Source: DASUME01 sp041179425 | Lineage (GTDB): Bacteria; Myxococcota_A; Polyangia; Polyangiales; DASUME01 | Assembly: GCA_041179425.1 (NCBI GenBank) | Contig: JBEGTL010000099.1 | Coordinates: 1-18,463 of the forward strand | Direction: 5' to 3' | DNA length: 18,463 nt | Shown here: one piece after another, positions 1 to 7,960 of the stretch | Numbering within the stretch: the stretch's first letter is position 1 | Layout of the letters: every line of letters starts with the position of its first letter | Program-made: the position numbers and the translations under genes | Notes under the pieces: generated by a model | Seen by the model: the letters and a program-made list of their open reading frames with translations, nothing else | Told to the model about the DNA's origin: nothing | Database searches by the model: none

Positions 1-276
1 GAGCGCTTCGACCCCGACCGCTTCAGCGCCGAGCGCGCGGCACAGCTTCCCGAGGGGGCCTACCTGCCCTTCGGCGCGGGGGTCCACATGTGCATCGGCA
101 ACACCTTTGCGTTGCAGGAAGCGCGCATCATCTTGGCAGCGATGGCGCAGCGCTTCCGAGTTCAGGCACTGCGCAGCGAGCGCGTGCGACCACAGCCGCT
201 GGTGACGTTGGGCATGGCCGAGCCGTTCCCGGTCATGCTGACCCGGCGCCCTAGTACATCGCCGCAGAGGATATGA
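1..276 (+). CDS. Cytochrome P450, C-terminal fragment (cut by window edge)
   Basis: Only the last 91 codons are present; the reading frame is open from base 1. The visible part begins with the P450 ERF-type motif (ERFDPDRFS, residues 1-9). It continues into the heme-binding loop PFGAGVHMCIG (residues 23-33), which fits FxxGxxxCxG with the thiolate-ligand Cys at residue 31, followed by the L-helix (NTFALQEARIILA). These are diagnostic for a heme-thiolate monooxygenase; substrate cannot be judged from the fragment. The wording of the heme loop resembles bacterial E-class P450s. The last eight residues (PSTSPQRI) and the stop codon lie inside the left arm of the inverted-repeat element at 251-413, so the natural C-terminus may have been replaced by an insertion. 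The gene converges on the AraC-type regulator downstream. Confidence 0.93.
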   Translation, partial: ERFDPDRFSAERAAQLPEGAYLPFGAGVHMCIGNTFALQEARIILAAMAQRFRVQALRSERVRPQPLVTLGMAEPFPVMLTRRPSTSPQRI

Positions 277-413
277 CCGGATCGGCGCGGATCCGGCGCC
301 GAGGTCGGCTGCGGCGCGCCGCAGGACATGCAGCGCATATTCAAGGCGCGGCGCGGCCGAGATCGGCGTCGGAGACCGCCGAGGCGGTCATATCCTCTGT
401 GGTGAGGTACTAG
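251..413. mobile_element. MITE-like long inverted repeat (163 bp)
   Basis: The outer 29 bases (251-279) match the reverse complement of 385-413 at 26 of 29 positions. Both arms end in CTAGTAC and share CAGAGGATATGACCG. Pairing continues inward with one gap: TCGGC[T/C]GCG[G/C]CGCGCC at 305-320 pairs with 345-360, leaving a 24-nt loop (321-344). Arms end exactly at CTAG, a self-complementary tetramer that could be a 4-bp target duplication (YTAR-type, as in the IS5 group) or contain a TA duplication (IS630/mariner type). No ORF is encoded. The element sits between two convergent genes and provides the P450 stop codon. It could also act as a bidirectional transcription stop, although no T-run follows the stem. 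The MITE assignment is inference from structure; no second copy was found in the window. Confidence 0.7.
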
Positions 414-447
414 ACCTGCACGACCCTCGCGAGCGACGACGCGAGGT

Positions 448-1455
448 TCAGGCGCCGCGCGCGAACTCGTTGGGCGTCTGGCCCGTCCAGCGCCTGAACG
501 CACGATGAAACGCGCTAGGCTCCGAGTACCCCACCCGCTCCGAGATGTTGCGGATGGAGCCCTCGCGACGCAGCTCGTCACACGCGAGCTTGCAGCGCGC
601 CTCGTCGACCAGCGCCGTAAACGAAGTGCCCTCGGCCGCCAGGCGACGCCGCAGCGCGCGCCGCGTCAGCCCCACGGTGCGCGCGAGCTTGTCGATCTGC
701 ACCTCGTTGAGGATGGCCTCGCCGCGCAACACCACGCGCACCCGGTCGGACAGCGTGGTGGGGCGCTCGAGCTCGCTCAGCAGACGCTCGGCCGTCTCGC
801 GCAGCGCCGTGTTGATGAGCGGGTCGCCGTGGAACTGCGGCACGTCGAGCAACTTGCTGGGGAAGACGAGCGCGTTGTGCGCCTGAGCAAACTCGACCTG
901 GCGCTGAAACACCTGCTGGTAACGCTCGGCGTAGCTGGGCGCTGCATGCTGAAAGTGCACCCCGAGCAGACGCTCGGAAAAGCGCCCCGTGCGCTCGGTG
1001 ATGAAGTGCCCCGCGATGCGTAGCGCCATGGTGAGCACGAACTCGGCGGAGAAGCGGCTCGTCGTGTCTGCGGCGAGCGGGCACGCGAAGCCAAACGTGG
1101 CCTCCTCGCCCTGCTCGCGGAGCTCCCAGCTCGCGCCGTCGACAGTGAGCACGGCGTAGCGAGACAACACACCAAACGCCTCGCGCAGCGTGCGGCACGA
1201 GAGCAACAGGTAACCCAAGATCTGCAACATGCTCTCGGGCGCACGCGAGCCCATGCTCAGCCCAAAGCCGGGGTCGCCGCTGAGCTCGGTGGCGCGCACG
1301 ATCATGCGGTCGAGGTCGCTGCAGGCGACGCGCGCGCGTAAGTCGGTGAGCACGTTCTCGGGCACGCCCAAGCTCTGGACGATGTCGGCGCGCGAGTGCC
1401 CACGGCTGTGGAGCTCCGCGAGGATGCCGCGCACGAAAATGACGGAGACAAACAT
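448..1455 (-). CDS. AraC family transcriptional regulator (AraC_binding N-terminal domain type)
   Basis: A 335-residue regulator. The N-terminal two-thirds matches the effector-binding domain found in OruR/ArgR-type AraC proteins (VSVIFVRGILAEL near the start, GDPGFGLSMG, ESMLQILGYLLLSCRTLREA). The C-terminal ~100 residues hold the double helix-turn-helix: KLARTVGLTRRALRRRLAAE, then ISERVGYSEPSAFHRAFRRW and the closing TGQTPNEFA signature. I chose the ATG at 1455 because the family domain begins there. An in-frame start at 1551 would add 32 residues with no family resemblance, and neither start has a strong Shine-Dalgarno sequence. It converges on the P450 gene, from which the inverted-repeat element separates it, so control of that gene is possible but not shown. 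The 268 bp upstream (1456-1723) contain no gene I can support. Confidence 0.9.
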   Translation of the reverse strand: MFVSVIFVRGILAELHSRGHSRADIVQSLGVPENVLTDLRARVACSDLDRMIVRATELSGDPGFGLSMGSRAPESMLQILGYLLLSCRTLREAFGVLSRYAVLTVDGASWELREQGEEATFGFACPLAADTTSRFSAEFVLTMALRIAGHFITERTGRFSERLLGVHFQHAAPSYAERYQQVFQRQVEFAQAHNALVFPSKLLDVPQFHGDPLINTALRETAERLLSELERPTTLSDRVRVVLRGEAILNEVQIDKLARTVGLTRRALRRRLAAEGTSFTALVDEARCKLACDELRREGSIRNISERVGYSEPSAFHRAFRRWTGQTPNEFARGA

Positions 1456-1723
1456 ACGTAGGCGAGCATAGTCCGACGCGGGACAAGGGCGGTATACCGT
1501 GAGCTCGGCGTATATTGACTTACGGGCACGGTCGTTCTGGCGCGGCCACAAGAGTTATCGAGCACGTCTTGGCGGTCAGCACGGCCGACTAGACATGACA
1601 GTCAGGTGCGATCTGAGTGTCGCTTCTTCGTGCGCGGCCGGCGACAACGGCTCGTGAGCGACGCTGTCCAGGCCGACGTCCAAGCGCACCCCCGGGCGCG
1701 CGAACGGAGCTGCGACGACTCCG

Positions 1724-2387
1724 CTACTCGCCGTGTACGCACACCCGGTTACGGCCGGCGTGCTTGGCCGCGTACACGCTGTCGTCCGCCATCTTGACCA
1801 GCGCTGCGGCGTCTGAGGGCTGGAAGTCTTTGTCCATGGTCGACACACCGAAGGAAGCCGTCACATTGATCGCGCGACCACCACCCACCATCATCTCCTG
1901 CTTTTCGAGCATCTTTCGTAGGCGCTCTGCCGCGGTCTTGGCACCCGCGCGATCGGTGGCCGGCAAGATGATGGCGAACTCCTCGCCGCCGTAGCGCGTG
2001 GGAACATCGAGCTGGCGCATACAGCGCAAGATGACCTTGCCAAAGTTCTGAAGCACGGTGTCGCCGACCTGGTGACCAAACTTGTCGTTGACACTTTTGA
2101 AGTGGTCGACGTCGCAGAAGATCACGCTGAGCGGACGGCCCAGCTCGTGCGCAGACTCCATGGCTTGTCGAAGCTGCGTGTCGAAGTGGCCGCGATTGAA
2201 CAGGCCCGTGAGTGAGTGTGCTGAGCAGCTTGGTCGCGATGGCCGGGTCGCGCATGACCACACGACTGAGCTCGTTGACGTCGGTGTCGTCTTTGTTGCT
2301 TAGGCGAACAATCTCCGTCGCCACGGCAGGCAGCGTGGGAAGGGTCTTACACGCCTCGAGCTTTGCAAGTGTCGCAGGGTCCATCAT
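1724..2387 (-). pseudogene. HDOD-GGDEF signalling protein, broken by internal deletion and frame change
   Basis: The 5' part, from ATG at 2387, encodes the beginning of an HDOD domain (LPTLPAVATEIVRL, then VVMRDPAIATKLL). At about 2207-2220 the coding sense passes to another frame that starts at SLTGLFNRGHFD and is a complete-looking GGDEF domain: FCDVDHFKSVND, then the active-site loop RYGGEEFAI (GGEEF variant of GGDEF), and FGVS near the end. An intact protein would have ~200 HDOD residues and usually a linker before GGDEF, but only about 60 residues are left. The rest of HDOD is therefore deleted and the two halves are out of frame. Intact relatives make cyclic di-GMP. A shortened GGDEF-only product from an internal start is conceivable but has no evident ribosome site. 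The stop is TAG at 1724-1726. Confidence 0.82.
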
Positions 2388-2546
2388 CTGGGACGGCCGG
2401 CGTTGAGCACCGCACGTCCTAGACAAGGATACCCAGCTTGCGGGCGACTTGTCTCTACTTGATGGAGGGTTCGTCGAGGAGCCGCACCACCTCAGATCGC
2501 GCTGCCTCACATTCGTCGCGTGTGCAGGCCATGACGAGTCAGGTGC

Positions 2547-4889
2547 CTACTCTGCGACGTGCCTGCGTGCACCTGACACAGCGTCGTGGGTCTCGGCAGA
2601 TGTGCGTCGACGCGCGCGCTCGATGGCGCCGAACACCGCTTCCGGTGTGGCCGGACACGAGAGCTCGGCGATGCCGCCGTCTCCAAAGGCAGCGGCGGCC
2701 GCACGGAGCGCTTCACGTACGCTGATCGCGAGCATGAGCGGAGGCTCTCCCACGGCCTTGCTGCCGTACACCACGTCCGGCTCGTTCGCGCGCTGCAGCA
2801 GGTCGACATAAAAGATGGGGGGGCACTCACCCAGGGTGGGCAGCTTGTACGTGGATGCACCACTCGAGAGAAAGGCGCCTTGCTCCCCCCAAACGAGCTC
2901 CTCCGTGGTCATCCAGCCGACGCCCTGCAAGAAGCCGCCTTCGACCTGTCCCTTGTCGATCAGCGGCGACAACGAGTCGCCCACGTCGTGCAGCAAGTCG
3001 GCGCGCAGGATGCGGTACTGGCCCGTGAACCCGTCGACCTCGACCTCGCTCACGGCGGCGCCGTACGAGTAGTAGTGAAATGGCTTGCCGCGCCCGGTCT
3101 CACGGTCGAAGTGGATGTTGGGCGTGCGGTAGTAGCCGGTGGAGAACAGCGGCACGCGCGCCAGGTACGCCTTGCCGACGATGTCGGCGAACGGAACGCC
3201 AGCTTGTTCGTCGCCCTCGATGAACACGCGCCCGTCCTCGAAACGCACAAGCGCGGCGGAGCGCGAGAAGTACGCGGCGGCGACGTCGCAGAGGCGCGCG
3301 CGGAGGCTCTCGCAGGCATCGCGCACCGCGGCTCCGTTGAGGTCGCTCCCGCTCGATGCGGCGGTGGCCGAGGTGTTGGGGATCTTGTCGGTGCGCGTGG
3401 GCATGATGCGCAACATGGACAAAGGGAGCCCGAGCGTGTGCGCGGCGACCTGCAGCATCTTGGTGTGCAGCCCCTGCCCCATCTCGGTTCCGCCGTGGTT
3501 CAGCTGCACGCTGCCGTCTTTGTAGATGAGCACCAGCGCGCCGGCTTGGTTAAAGAAGGCGGTGGTGAACGAGATGCCAAACTTCACCGGCGTGATGGCG
3601 AGCCCGCGTTTGAGGTGCGGGCTGTCTGCGTTGAACGCGGCGAGCGTCACGCGACGCCGCTCGAACTCACTGCTGGCCTTGAGCTCGCTCCAGATGCGCT
3701 CGATGCGCTCGGCGTCGCGCACCACTTGCCCGTAGTGCGTCTCGTCGCCCTCCTTGTAGAAGTTGTGCTCGCGCACCAGGTGCGGGGCGATGCCGAGCGT
3801 GCGTGCGATGCGGTCGAGGATGTCTTCGATCACGAGCATGCCCTGCGGCCCGCCGAAGCCGCGGAAGGCGGTGTGCGACACGTGGTGGGTGCGACAGACG
3901 CGCCCGACGATCTGCGCGTGCGGCAACAGGTAGCAGTTGTCTGCATGGAACATCGCGCGCGTCAGGATGGGTAGACTCAGGTCGAGGCTGTAGCCGCCGT
4001 CGGCGTACAGCTCGAGGACGAGCGCGCGCAGCTTGCCGTCGTCTGCAAACCCCACCTGGAAGCGAGCCAAGAACGGGTGGCGTTTGCCGGTCATGGTGGT
4101 GTCTTGCACGCGCGTCAGGCGCACACGAACAGGACGTCTCAGCTTGCTCGCCGCCAGCGCCGCCACCGCGGCCCACGTGTTGGCCTGCGTCTCTTTGCCG
4201 CCAAACCCGCCACCCATGCGTAGGCACTGCACCACCACTTGGTGTTTGAGGACGCCGAGGACGCGCGCCACCACCTCTTGGGTCTCGGCAGGATGCTGCG
4301 TGGACGAGTGCACCGTGATGCCGTCGGACTCGTCGACCCAACACAGCGCCGCCTGCGTCTCGAGGTAAAACTGCTCTTGGCCGTTGAGGTAGAGCTCGCC
4401 GGTCAGTGTGTGCTCGGCCGTGCGCAGCGCCGCGAGGGCGTCGCCGCGCTGCATCCGCTCGGGCTCCGTCAGGTAGCTCTGCGCTGCAATCGCCTGCTCG
4501 ATGCTGAAGATGGCGGGCAGAGGCTCGTAGACGACGACGACTGCGGCCGCTGCAAGGCGCGCCAGCTCCTCGGTCTCGGCCACCACCCAGGCCACGGGAT
4601 GCCCATTAAAACAGACCTCGGAGGGAAACAGCGGTTCATCGTGGCGGACCGGGCCCACATCGTTTTCTCCGGGTACGTCGCTGGCGGTCAGCACCAGCAG
4701 CACACCGGCAAGCGCGCGCGCGGCGGCGGCGTCGATGGACACCACACGAGCGTGCGCATGCGGCGCCTGCACAGGCCACGTGTGTGCCACGCGCCCGGTG
4801 GCCGGCCACATGTCGTCGACATACTTGGCCGCGCCCGTGACGTGACCCAGCGCAGACTCGTGGCTGAGCGGACGACCGATCTGTTTCAT
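2547..4889 (-). CDS. xdhB: Xanthine dehydrogenase, molybdopterin-binding large subunit XdhB
   Basis: 780 residues, the usual size for the bacterial large subunit. With XdhA it oxidises hypoxanthine and xanthine to urate in the cytoplasm. Visible signatures are GGFGGKET (residues 227-234), TAFRGFGGPQG (340-350), KFGISFTTAFFNQAG (436-450), HGGTEMGQGLHTKM (465-478) and KAVGEPPLML (711-720). The purine-positioning pair is present: Glu233 and Arg311, equivalent to Rhodobacter capsulatus E232/R310 and bovine E802/R880. So are the substrate-stacking Phe345 and the catalytic base Glu715. This argues for a true purine hydroxylase rather than an aldehyde oxidase. The start ATG at 4889 overlaps the xdhA stop by 4 nt (ATGA), indicating translational coupling. 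The open frame extends upstream to 5927, but that stretch is a shadow of xdhA. No xdhC maturation gene is in the window. Confidence 0.96.
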   Translation of the reverse strand: MKQIGRPLSHESALGHVTGAAKYVDDMWPATGRVAHTWPVQAPHAHARVVSIDAAAARALAGVLLVLTASDVPGENDVGPVRHDEPLFPSEVCFNGHPVAWVVAETEELARLAAAAVVVVYEPLPAIFSIEQAIAAQSYLTEPERMQRGDALAALRTAEHTLTGELYLNGQEQFYLETQAALCWVDESDGITVHSSTQHPAETQEVVARVLGVLKHQVVVQCLRMGGGFGGKETQANTWAAVAALAASKLRRPVRVRLTRVQDTTMTGKRHPFLARFQVGFADDGKLRALVLELYADGGYSLDLSLPILTRAMFHADNCYLLPHAQIVGRVCRTHHVSHTAFRGFGGPQGMLVIEDILDRIARTLGIAPHLVREHNFYKEGDETHYGQVVRDAERIERIWSELKASSEFERRRVTLAAFNADSPHLKRGLAITPVKFGISFTTAFFNQAGALVLIYKDGSVQLNHGGTEMGQGLHTKMLQVAAHTLGLPLSMLRIMPTRTDKIPNTSATAASSGSDLNGAAVRDACESLRARLCDVAAAYFSRSAALVRFEDGRVFIEGDEQAGVPFADIVGKAYLARVPLFSTGYYRTPNIHFDRETGRGKPFHYYSYGAAVSEVEVDGFTGQYRILRADLLHDVGDSLSPLIDKGQVEGGFLQGVGWMTTEELVWGEQGAFLSSGASTYKLPTLGECPPIFYVDLLQRANEPDVVYGSKAVGEPPLMLAISVREALRAAAAAFGDGGIAELSCPATPEAVFGAIERARRRTSAETHDAVSGARRHVAE

Positions 4890-6343
4890 GGCGTCGCCCC
4901 GGCACGTACGGGCGCGGGGGCCAGAACCGAGGTGCTGTCGACGTAGAACTTCTCGAGCAGCTTCCCGATCATGGCGCGGCGGTAGCTCGCGTGGCCTCGG
5001 TGGTCGCTCTGCGGTGTGCCCAACGTCTCGAGCGAAGACAGTAAGGTCGACACGGTCTCTCGACTCCACGGCAACCCTACCGCGAGCTGCTCGGCCGCGA
5101 GCGCACGCACGGGCGTGGCCGCAACGCCGCCGTACGCGATGCGCAGCCGCTCGACCTTGGCCGCTCCATCGAGCTCGACCACGAACGCACCCGCCACCGT
5201 GGAGATGTCGTCGAGCACGCGCTTGCTGACCTTGTAGAAGCGAGAGAATGGCGGTCGCTTGGTCTTGGGCAGCGGGATGTGGACACTCAGGATCAGCTCC
5301 TGGGGCCCGAGTACGGTCTGACGGTAGCCCGTAAAAAAGTCGCTCAGCAACACTCGGCGTTCGCCGCGTGGGCTCACCAGCGTGAGCGAGGCGTCGAGCG
5401 CGAGCAGCACCGGCGCGGCATCGCCGATGGGAGACGCCGTCGCCAAGCTGCCCCCCAAAGTAGCCCGATTGCGGATCAGCCTGGACGAGAACAGCGGGAG
5501 CAGCTGCTCGAGCATGGGGACCTCGCCCGCGTGATCGTGCATGAGTCTGTGCTCGACACTGGCGAGCTCGACCCCCGCGCCGATGATGAGCGCGCCGTCG
5601 GTGCGCGCCCACTGGCGCAGTTCGACGACCGCCTCGAGCGAGAGGAGGTCTTGCCAGCGCTGGTAGCGTTGATTGGCGTAGACCATCAGATCGGTGCCGC
5701 CCGCGATGAGCACGGCGTGGGGCACTGCCAGCCAGCGTGCGAAGAGTGCGGCGAGGTTGGTGGGCCGCACGAAGCTGCGCGGGCCAAGCTCGCTGTCGGC
5801 CACGTAGTCGAGCGCCGCGAGGGGCGGCACCGGCTCGCGCAGCTGAGGCAGGCGCTTGTCGCTCGACGCGGGCAACGGCAGGGCGCGCGCCACGTCGATG
5901 ATGGGACGGTAGCCGGTGCAGCGACACAAGTTGCCGCTGATGGACTCCGGGTCGTAGCCGGCACGGCCCGGGCGATAGTACTCACAGAACAGACTCACCA
6001 CGAAGCCTGGCGTGCAGTAGCCGCACTGCGAGCCCGCGTGCACCACCATCGCAGTCTGTACCGGGTGCAGGGAGCCGTCGGCGTCGGCCACGCCCTCGAC
6101 CGTGACGATGGCGCGCCCACTCACACTCGGCAGCGGGACGAGACAGCTGTTGATGGAGTCGTAGCGCGGCACACCATGTTCGTCGGCCCGAAGCACGGCG
6201 ACCGCGCACGCCCCGCACTCGCCCTCGGCACAGCCCTCTTTGCTGCCTGTGAGACCGTGGCTGCGCAGCCACGACAAGAGCGTCACGTGCGGGTCGACCC
6301 CCTCGAAGGAGACGGGTGAGCCGTTGAGCAGAAAGCGCACCAT
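4886..6343 (-). CDS. xdhA: Xanthine dehydrogenase, small subunit XdhA (2Fe-2S and FAD domains)
   Basis: 485 residues, matching the bacterial XdhA length. The N-terminal plant-type ferredoxin domain has GCAEGECGACAV with Cys38, 43 and 46 and a fourth Cys at 67. The second 2Fe-2S domain has CGYC (Cys107, 110) and CRC (Cys140, 142). The FAD-binding domain starts near residue 190 and carries IAGGTDLMV (213-221), the class-typical pyrophosphate loop, and NRATLGGSLATASPIGD. It passes electrons from the molybdenum centre in XdhB through the clusters to FAD and NAD+. It is the first gene of the xdhAB operon and is transcribed away from the urate/allantoate operon across a 144-bp divergent region. The ATG at 6343 gives the family-typical N-terminus (VRFLLNG). 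Confidence 0.96.
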   Translation of the reverse strand: MVRFLLNGSPVSFEGVDPHVTLLSWLRSHGLTGSKEGCAEGECGACAVAVLRADEHGVPRYDSINSCLVPLPSVSGRAIVTVEGVADADGSLHPVQTAMVVHAGSQCGYCTPGFVVSLFCEYYRPGRAGYDPESISGNLCRCTGYRPIIDVARALPLPASSDKRLPQLREPVPPLAALDYVADSELGPRSFVRPTNLAALFARWLAVPHAVLIAGGTDLMVYANQRYQRWQDLLSLEAVVELRQWARTDGALIIGAGVELASVEHRLMHDHAGEVPMLEQLLPLFSSRLIRNRATLGGSLATASPIGDAAPVLLALDASLTLVSPRGERRVLLSDFFTGYRQTVLGPQELILSVHIPLPKTKRPPFSRFYKVSKRVLDDISTVAGAFVVELDGAAKVERLRIAYGGVAATPVRALAAEQLAVGLPWSRETVSTLLSSLETLGTPQSDHRGHASYRRAMIGKLLEKFYVDSTSVLAPAPVRAGATP

Positions 6344-6487
6344 GATGGTGAACTCTACCTCGGACCTTCCCGATGGGGGTAGCTCGCGCCCCTCATTCTC
6401 GGGAAGTCACGCTCCGTGTACCACCACGAAACGTGGACAGCGCAGGCTAGGATCAGGCAAAACCGTGCTGAACCCCATGAGCACCGC
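6344..6487. promoter_or_regulatory. Divergent promoter region between xdhAB and the hpyO-alc-uraD operon
   Basis: This 144-bp gap must contain the start signals for both arms of the purine locus. It holds two dyads. CTTCCCGA at 6366-6373 is the exact reverse complement of TCGGGAAG at 6399-6406, with an inner GGGG/CCCC (6376-6379 with 6389-6392) able to extend the stem. CCACGAAACGTGG at 6424-6436 has 5-bp arms around AAA. Either could be an operator for a purine-responsive regulator controlling both transcripts. No regulator of a known purine family (GntR, MarR/HucR-like or PucR type) is encoded in the window. No clear -10/-35 pair was identified. If translation of the flavoprotein starts at GTG 6416, the second dyad would be inside the coding region. 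Confidence 0.5.
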
Positions 6488-7957
6488 ATGAGCTCTTCGT
6501 TCGCTCGCGACGCACCAGGCTCCGCTCACGCGCCCGAGGGTGCGCTTCGACAGCACGCCTCGTCGCTCGAGGAGCTTGCCGCGTGCGTCAAGCGCGACCT
6601 CGCCCTGCTCAACTATCCCCAGCGCGAGTGGCTCACGCCACGCAGCACCCACGAGGGCGCACCCATCCTCGACGTGCTGATCGTCGGAGCTGGACAAGGC
6701 GGCCTGGCCACGGCGTTCGGCCTCATGCGCGAGCGCGTCAAAAACCTGCTCGTCGTCGATGAAAACCCAGAGGGGCTGGCGGGCCCGTGGCTGCGCTTTG
6801 CGCGCATGCGCACCCTGCGCACACCCAAACATCTGACCGGGCCCGATCTGGGTCTTCCCAACCTGACCACACGCGCGTGGTACGAGGCGCAGCACGGCGC
6901 GGGCACCTGGGATACCCTTGGACTCTTGCCCAAAGAGATGTGGGCGGCCTACCTCGACTGGTACCGCAAGACACTCGACATCCCGGTGCGCTTCGACACC
7001 ACCGTCGGCGCACTCTCGTGGAACGTCGACGAGCGCGCGTGGCAGGTGCCTTGCTCGGGGCCTGACGGCGACAGCGTGCTCTACGCGCGTCGGGTAGTGC
7101 TCGCCACGGGCATCGAGGGCTCAGGCGAGTGGCACGTGCCGCCGATGATCCGCGACGCGCTGCCGTCGGACCGCTACGCGCACACGCGCTGGGAGATCGA
7201 CTTCCAAAAGCTCGCGGGCAAACGCATCGCGGTGCTCGGCGCGGGCGCATCGGCGTTCGACAACGCGGCCACCGCACTCGAGAGCGGCGCCAGCGAGGTG
7301 CGCCTCTACTTTCGGCGTCGTCAGCTGGTCGACATCAACGCCTACCGCTGGGCCGAGTTCGTCGGCTTTCTCGGCCACGCAGGCGACCTTCCCGACCCCG
7401 ACAAGTGGCGCTTCATCAGTCACATCTTGCGTATGGGTCAGCTCCCGCCCAGCGACACGCTCAAGCGCGCACGCGAGCACGCGGACTTTTTTCTCATGCC
7501 CGGCTCGCGCTGGAAATCGGTGTGTATGCGCGACGGCAACGTCGTCATCGACACCGACAGCGGGAGCTACGAAGCAGACTTCGTCATCATCGGCACCGGC
7601 TTCATCACCGACCTCTCGCTACGCCCCGAGCTTGCACACCACGAGTCACACATCGCGCGCTGGGCCGACCGCTACCAGCCGCCCGACGCCGAGCGCAACG
7701 ACGATCTCATGCGCCACCCGTACCTGGGCAAGGGCTTCGAGTTCACCGAGCGCGTCCCGGGCAGCGCCCCCTTCTTGAGCTACCTCTACAACTTCACGTT
7801 TGGAGGGTTGTTGAGCTTGGGGTTTGGGGGCGCCAGCATCTCGGGCATGAAGTACTCCATCCCGCGCCTGGTGTCCGGCATCACCGCTTCGTTCTTCGTC
7901 GAAGATCGCGCACACTACTACCAGAGCTTGTGCGACTTCGCCGAGCGGGAGTTTTGA
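6488..7957 (+). CDS. hpyO: FMO-like FAD/NAD(P)H monooxygenase, probable FAD-dependent urate hydroxylase (HpyO type)
   Basis: 489 residues. An N-terminal Rossmann fold binds FAD (VLIVGAGQGG, residues 63-72). A second one (IAVLGAGASA, 247-256) would bind NAD(P)H, and a late GTGF motif resembles the ATG motif of flavin monooxygenases. The class-B FxGxxxH fingerprint is not canonical (GEWHVPP, 213-219). It lies exactly where a urate-oxidising enzyme is needed, divergent from xdhAB and 3 nt upstream of allantoicase. From memory, HpyO of Xanthomonas is a flavoprotein urate hydroxylase unrelated to Klebsiella HpxO; this protein is not HpxO-like in layout, so HpyO is the best guess. Specificity is inferred from context. 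I chose the ATG at 6488. A GTG at 6416 has a fair ribosome site (GGGAAG, 6401-6406) and would add 24 residues of low-complexity, non-family sequence. Confidence 0.7.
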   Translation: MSSSFARDAPGSAHAPEGALRQHASSLEELAACVKRDLALLNYPQREWLTPRSTHEGAPILDVLIVGAGQGGLATAFGLMRERVKNLLVVDENPEGLAGPWLRFARMRTLRTPKHLTGPDLGLPNLTTRAWYEAQHGAGTWDTLGLLPKEMWAAYLDWYRKTLDIPVRFDTTVGALSWNVDERAWQVPCSGPDGDSVLYARRVVLATGIEGSGEWHVPPMIRDALPSDRYAHTRWEIDFQKLAGKRIAVLGAGASAFDNAATALESGASEVRLYFRRRQLVDINAYRWAEFVGFLGHAGDLPDPDKWRFISHILRMGQLPPSDTLKRAREHADFFLMPGSRWKSVCMRDGNVVIDTDSGSYEADFVIIGTGFITDLSLRPELAHHESHIARWADRYQPPDAERNDDLMRHPYLGKGFEFTERVPGSAPFLSYLYNFTFGGLLSLGFGGASISGMKYSIPRLVSGITASFFVEDRAHYYQSLCDFAEREF

Positions 7958-7960
7958 GCC

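Noticed and set aside
2455..2532. 25-codon minus-strand ORF (MACTRDECEAARSEVVRLLD...) between xdhB and the HDOD-GGDEF remnant
   Set aside because: Amphipathic and plausible-looking, but very short, with no convincing ribosome site and no family resemblance; chance cannot be excluded.
2586..3974. 462-codon plus-strand open frame opposite xdhB
   Set aside because: Antisense shadow of a high-G+C gene. No recognisable motifs, while the minus strand shows clear xanthine dehydrogenase signatures.
4890..5927. Upstream extension of the xdhB reading frame to 1126 codons
   Set aside because: It lies over xdhA in another frame and has low-complexity Arg/Ala-rich translation. The ATGA overlap and family length support a start at 4889.
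5279..6319. 346-codon plus-strand open frame opposite xdhA
   Set aside because: Antisense shadow; composition is Arg/His/Glu-rich with no domain, and it lies over the Fe-S and FAD motifs of xdhA.
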